A stretch of 64,000 bases of DNA, taken from positions 12,913,277 to 12,977,276 of the forward strand of contig OY978526.1 of NCBI GenBank assembly GCA_963854835.1, given 5' to 3'. Shown in pieces: positions 62,175 through 64,000 of this stretch. The DNA is from Megamerina dolium (Eukaryota; Arthropoda; Insecta; Diptera; Megamerinidae). Position 1 is the stretch's first letter. Each line of letters opens with the position of its first letter. The notes under the pieces are model-generated. The model saw only the letters and a program-made list of their open reading frames with translations. It made no database searches and was not told the origin of the DNA. Both the position numbers and the translations under genes were made by a program.

Positions 62175-63488
62175 TTATACCCTGCATATGTAGAGGTATA
62201 TATAAAAAGTTTGCTCGTATATCCATCCTTTTCTTCCACTACTTTGTATAGGACCTACATTAAGAAGCAGGCGTACCTCATCAATTTTGGAGGATCAATT
62301 TCTGCCTATAATACTAAACTACATAGGTTGCAATGGGTTGACCTAGGCGTATTAATTAGTAAGTTATGGGTGTTTTAATGTTTAAGATAAATCCGGGACT
62401 TTGTACGGAAGCTATATAAAAAGTGGGCGTGACGTATCTCTTACTGGTATATCTAATTAAATTTTCAATATCAATCCACACCTTAAATTTGGTTGTCCTA
62501 CGCTAAATGGTTTGTAAGTTATGGAGCTTAAAAGTTTTAGTTTAATTCCCTCGACTTTGTATGGGAGACTCATGAAAGAGTGGGCGTGGCACACTGATTT
62601 TCTGCAAGATTTTTGCCGACTACGATATTAATTTAAGTGTAAATTATGGTTAATCTAGACAGAAGATTGCCGAAGTTACAGCTGTTTCAATTTAAAATTT
62701 GTATGGGGGATACGATAAACAGTGGGCGTGGTGCGCCCATTTTCTGTGAGCCTAGTTGCTCGTACAATACTAATCCATACCTTAAATCTGGTTATTCTAC
62801 GCTGAATAGTTTGCAAGTTATAACCGGTAACATTTTTTTTAATTTCCGCAACTTTGTATGGGAGACCCAAAAAGGAGTGGGCGTGGCATACTGATTTTCT
62901 GCCGTATTATTTCCGACTACTATGTTAATCGAAGTGTCAATTTTGGTTATTCTGGACAGAAGATTGTAGAAGTTACAGCTGTTTCAATTTAAAAGAAGTA
63001 CAGACACTTTGTATGAGAGCTACGCTAAAAAGTAGGCGTGGCTCAACCACTTTTGGCGAGGTTATATAGTAGTATAGTAGAAGTCTATGTGCCAAATATT
63101 GTTGTCCCAAGTCGTATATTATGAGAGTTATAGCAAGTTAAAGATTTTGAAAATTTCGAGGTTAGTCGCTTTGAATGCTTGGTGTGGGCGTGGTTATTGA
63201 CCGATCATGCCCAATATCAATCCCCTCCGTACCCTTGGATCATAGATTACTTATGCCAAATTTCATTGAAATAGCTCAATATTTACTCAAGTTATCGTGC
63301 GAACCAGCCAGGTGACAGACAGACGGACGGACGGACGGACGGACGGACGGACATCGTTAAATCTAAAATTTAATCGACGCTGATCACGAATATATATCCA
63401 TGTCTATATCTCCGGAGATTCCTTCAAGTGGACACAAACATCTGACCGAAATGAATATACCATGCATATTGCATTATGCAGGGTATAA
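62175..63488. mobile_element. 1.3-kb repeat with 14-bp inverted ends, ~150-bp internal modules and (ACGG)n
   Basis: Ends TTATACCCTGCATA (62175-62188) and its inverse (63475-63488). Inside, the block ACTTTGTATGGGAG ... GTGGGCGTGGC recurs at about 62398, 62552, 62699, 62851 and 63007, a spacing of 147-156 bp. A (ACGG)n tract sits at 63321-63352, then TGATCACGAATATATATCCA-type sequence near the right end. Similar TATACCCTGC and GGACGGAC repeats are common in fly genomes. No protein is encoded. Confidence 0.75.
63321..63352. repeat. (ACGG)n tandem repeat
   Basis: About seven ACGG units preceded by ACAGACAG, inside the 1.3-kb repeat. Confidence 0.9.
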
Positions 63489-63492
63489 AAAC

Positions 63493-64000
63493 TGTTGTTG
63501 TAGAAGGAGGACCGAATTTCGCACGATTGCCTATTGACAATAAATTCATCGACACTGGAAGAGTGTTCAGTTCGGTATGATGGAACTAGTTCTACTTTGT
63601 TTAATTTTTTTATTTTATTTTTCTTCCCTTTTTTTGCAATTTTACAATACAATATAATTTCTTACTCCATACTTTATTGAATACCTAACCCTAGCTAAAC
63701 TTTACTTACACAATTTGAATATGTAGGATTGTCCAGTGCCACTGACACAGAGGTTTCCTGTATGCAGCACTTTGGCCTCACACCTTCAAAAAGGAGACCT
63801 TCTCCTTTTATATAGGAACAACCAACGGGGCGGCGGATCGTTGCTCCTGGTGTTTGTGGCTTGTCAAACTGACCCCGGGCAGTGCTGAGGGCTCGCAGGC
63901 GACTACTTTGAGTGAGCTGACGCACTATTGAGCACTTGTTGGAGTATTAGGCCTACTCGAACGGGTCGTTCCAAAAAGTAAGCTAGATCGTGTTACGATA
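63493..64000 (-). mobile_element. Probable LTR (minus orientation), cut by the window edge
   Basis: Right after the 1.3-kb repeat the + strand reads TGTTGTTGTAGAAGG, the inverse of an LTR end ...CAACAACA. On the minus strand a strong TATA box TATATAAAAGG (about 63815-63805) is followed about 135 bp later by AATAAA (63678-63673), the U3-R order of an LTR. GC content of 63700-63950 is well above the surroundings. If so, this would be the 3' end or a solo LTR of a retroelement whose body lies to the right. The alternative is an ordinary minus-strand promoter with a short transcript. No retroviral protein is visible. Confidence 0.4.

Overview
This window is eukaryotic nuclear DNA, most likely from a true fly (Diptera), possibly a tephritid fruit fly. 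The reasons are a very AT-rich background, dense microsatellites, long introns with GT-AG junctions, several mariner relics, a tRNA-derived SINE family and a dipteran-style immunoglobulin/fibronectin cell-adhesion gene. Nothing bacterial was seen: no operons, CRISPR arrays or rRNA. The species assignment is inference.

The only host gene I can support is the 3' part of a + strand gene for a neural-type Ig/FN3 adhesion protein of the klingon / lachesin / LSAMP-like group. Its visible coding exons are 5457-5686 (second half of an Ig domain), 15003-15428 (FN3 with a Gly/Ser/His-rich insert), 18689-18747 (end of FN3), a possible 45-nt exon at 38127-38171, and 41158-41306 (C-terminus with a GPI-attachment-like hydrophobic tail and stop). 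All junction phases agree, and the joined length is 909 nt, or 302 residues plus stop. Signal peptide and earlier Ig exons lie upstream of position 1. Introns in view are >5.4, 9.3, 3.3, 19.4 and 3.0 kb. A phase-compatible open stretch at 54644-54822 could be an alternative last exon, with weak support.

The rest is intron or 3' flank carrying mobile DNA. There are five mariner relics of at least three lineages: 6950-8010 and 27814-28860 (one lineage), 22266-23542 (second), 35206-36220 and 56524-57394 (third). There is a 5'-truncated non-LTR retrotransposon fragment with a 13-bp target duplication (29379-30025). A tRNA-derived SINE has six copies: 18438-18585, 22087-22260, 39160-39436, 39531-39870, 48886-49240 and 60481-60838. 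Three loci share a foldback DNA element: 2908-3594, 32631-33244 and 58960-59520. A 257-bp MITE with 42-bp inverted ends lies at 52994-53250. A 1.3-kb repeat made of ~150-bp modules (62175-63488) is followed by a probable LTR running off the right edge (63493-64000).

No complete active element and no second convincing protein gene was found. The other open frames are mostly translations of microsatellites, (TA)n tracts and AT-rich intron.
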